Shown: positions 6,094 through 6,170 of the stretch, one piece after another
How the letters are laid out: each line of letters opens with the position of its first letter
Numbering within the stretch: position 1 is the first letter of the stretch
Assembly (NCBI GenBank): GCA_964613585.1
Contig: CAZTHL010000142.1
Location: forward strand, 1 to 6,170
Direction of reading: 5' to 3'
Length of the DNA: 6,170 nucleotides
Origin: CAZTHL01 sp964613585
GTDB taxonomy: Bacteria > Pseudomonadota > Alphaproteobacteria > DSM-16000 > Inquilinaceae
Notes under the pieces: model-generated
Told to the model about the DNA's origin: nothing
The model's database searches: none
What the model saw: only the letters and a program-made list of their open reading frames with translations
Program-made: the position numbers and the translations under genes

Positions 6094-6170
6094 TCGCCGG
6101 GAAAGCGCCAATCAAGAATTCGTGAAAGTCGATTGGAACAAGCTCAACGCCCGGTGAGCGGGACGTCTAA
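6094..6170. other. Region after the operon, weak hairpins only
   Basis: Two weak stems follow or overlap the adaptor stop: CCCGG/CCGGG with a 6-base loop containing the stop codon (6086-6101), and CCAATC/GATTGG with a 17-base loop (6108-6136). Neither is followed by a T-run, so neither is a convincing intrinsic terminator. The sequence is locally less GC-rich than the coding region, as expected of a true intergenic stretch. No gene start is visible before the window ends. Confidence 0.35.

Noticed and set aside
4486..6111. 541-codon minus-strand frame opposite the permease end and the adaptor
   Set aside because: Its length comes from the GC-rich codon bias of the opposite strand; the translation is His/Arg/Gln-rich with no domain, while the plus strand encodes a complete, well-recognised adaptor.
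6086..6136. Two hairpins at the end of the operon as a Rho-independent terminator
   Set aside because: Stems of 5 and 6 pairs, the second with a 17-base loop, and no T-run after either.
6122..6157. 11-codon frame starting at GTG (MKVDWNKLNAR) after the adaptor
   Set aside because: No ribosome binding site, too short to judge and no sign of conservation visible here.

Overview
The window is strongly GC-rich, with codon third positions dominated by G and C. Gene content (a DUF2270 membrane protein and a LolD/MacB-type ABC exporter with an HlyD-type adaptor) suggests a high-GC Gram-negative bacterium, most likely an alphaproteobacterium. That assignment is inference from composition and protein style; no rRNA, tRNA or other marker gene is present.

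Layout. (1) A DUF2270 integral membrane protein lies on the minus strand (55-798), with a terminator-like hairpin and T-rich tail just beyond it at the window edge (1-20). (2) A divergent intergenic region (799-1088) carries a good Shine-Dalgarno for the minus-strand gene and a possible sigma70-like promoter for the plus strand. (3) A 124-residue protein (1089-1463, +) appears to be a divergent homologue of the pyruvoyl enzyme S-adenosylmethionine decarboxylase (SpeD). It keeps the pyruvoyl-forming Ser and the catalytic Cys at exactly the family spacing but has changed the neighbouring residues. (4) A 283-base gap (1464-1746) holds no convincing gene or promoter. (5) A compact three-gene plus-strand operon follows: ABC ATPase (1747-2493), an 8-TM duplicated FtsX-type permease (2498-4867) and an HlyD-family membrane fusion protein (4873-6093), with gaps of 4 and 5 bases. 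(6) A 77-base tail has only weak hairpins.

How they work together. The last three genes form a MacB-like (type VII ABC) exporter or envelope mechanotransmission machine. The ATPase dimer drives the permease, and the adaptor spans the periplasm, probably towards an outer-membrane channel encoded elsewhere. The substrate cannot be read from the sequence. The SpeD-like gene lies upstream on the same strand, but the gap is too large to assume one transcript. A link between an amine-producing decarboxylase and this exporter is speculative. The most interesting item is the SpeD-like protein with its altered active site; I found no mobile element, CRISPR array or defence system.
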